This document shows positions 5,091-5,101 of a stretch of DNA of 5,101 nt, in pieces. Position numbers and translations under genes: made by a program. The notes under the pieces are model-generated. The model was not told the DNA's origin. It ran no database searches and was given only the letters and a program-made list of their open reading frames with translations. Positions within the stretch are counted from its first letter, which is position 1. Every line of letters begins with the position of its first letter. The stretch is from Candidatus Thorarchaeota archaeon MP8T_1. Its GTDB lineage: Archaea > Asgardarchaeota > Thorarchaeia > Thorarchaeales > Thorarchaeaceae. The stretch is from the NCBI GenBank assembly GCA_002825465.1, contig PJER01000146.1, positions 1-5,101 on the forward strand, given 5' to 3'.

Positions 5091-5097
5091 TTTTTAA
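5091..5097 (-). promoter_or_regulatory. Possible TATA box of the PhoU-like/endA unit
   Basis: TTAAAAA on the minus strand, inside AATTAAAAAGATA, is centred about 41 bases before the ATG at 5053. With the normal archaeal TATA-to-start distance this leaves a leader of roughly 15 bases holding the ribosome site. Sequence beyond 5101 is missing, so a BRE or an upstream gene cannot be judged. Confidence 0.35.
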
Positions 5098-5101
5098 TTC
5101 T

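Overview
The window looks like a piece of an archaeal chromosome, probably from an uncultured lineage. The evidence is a complete archaeal-type tRNA splicing endonuclease, a ModE-type regulator reduced to its DNA-binding half, several small zinc-ribbon or Cys-rich proteins, short operons with AT-rich TATA-like boxes, and Shine-Dalgarno sites of the GGTGA/GGAG type combined with GTG and TTG starts. An Asgard (Thorarchaeota-like) origin is my impression from the style of the proteins; no single gene proves it.

Layout. Positions 1-282 (+) hold the 3' end of a membrane-associated NapH-like iron-sulfur protein. Everything else is on the minus strand. Read in transcription order from the right edge, a first unit runs from a PhoU-like DUF47 protein (4391-5053) to the tRNA splicing endonuclease EndA (3805-4374) and an unrecognised acidic 105-residue protein (3405-3722). 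A second unit has a zinc-ribbon coiled-coil protein (2533-3345) followed by an eight-cysteine small protein (2195-2497). A third unit starts with a 41-codon membrane miniprotein (1985-2110) that is easily missed. It continues with an AIR-synthase-related ATPase of the sll0787/methanogenesis-marker-2 type (963-1955), an overlapping zinc-finger miniprotein (692-976) and a ModE-like winged-helix regulator (277-636). The regulator meets the iron-sulfur gene tail to tail with a 6-base overlap.

How it may work together. The right-hand unit looks like housekeeping: phosphate or metal-linked PhoU-like regulation plus tRNA/rRNA intron removal. The left-hand unit is the more interesting one. A PurM/SelD/HypE-superfamily enzyme of unknown substrate sits with a membrane miniprotein, a zinc-finger protein and an oxyanion-type regulator, opposite an electron-transfer protein. 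A role in making or controlling a metal-cofactor enzyme is a reasonable inference but is not shown by the sequence. No mobile element, CRISPR array, tRNA or rRNA gene was seen, and no gene-free stretch exceeds 100 bases.
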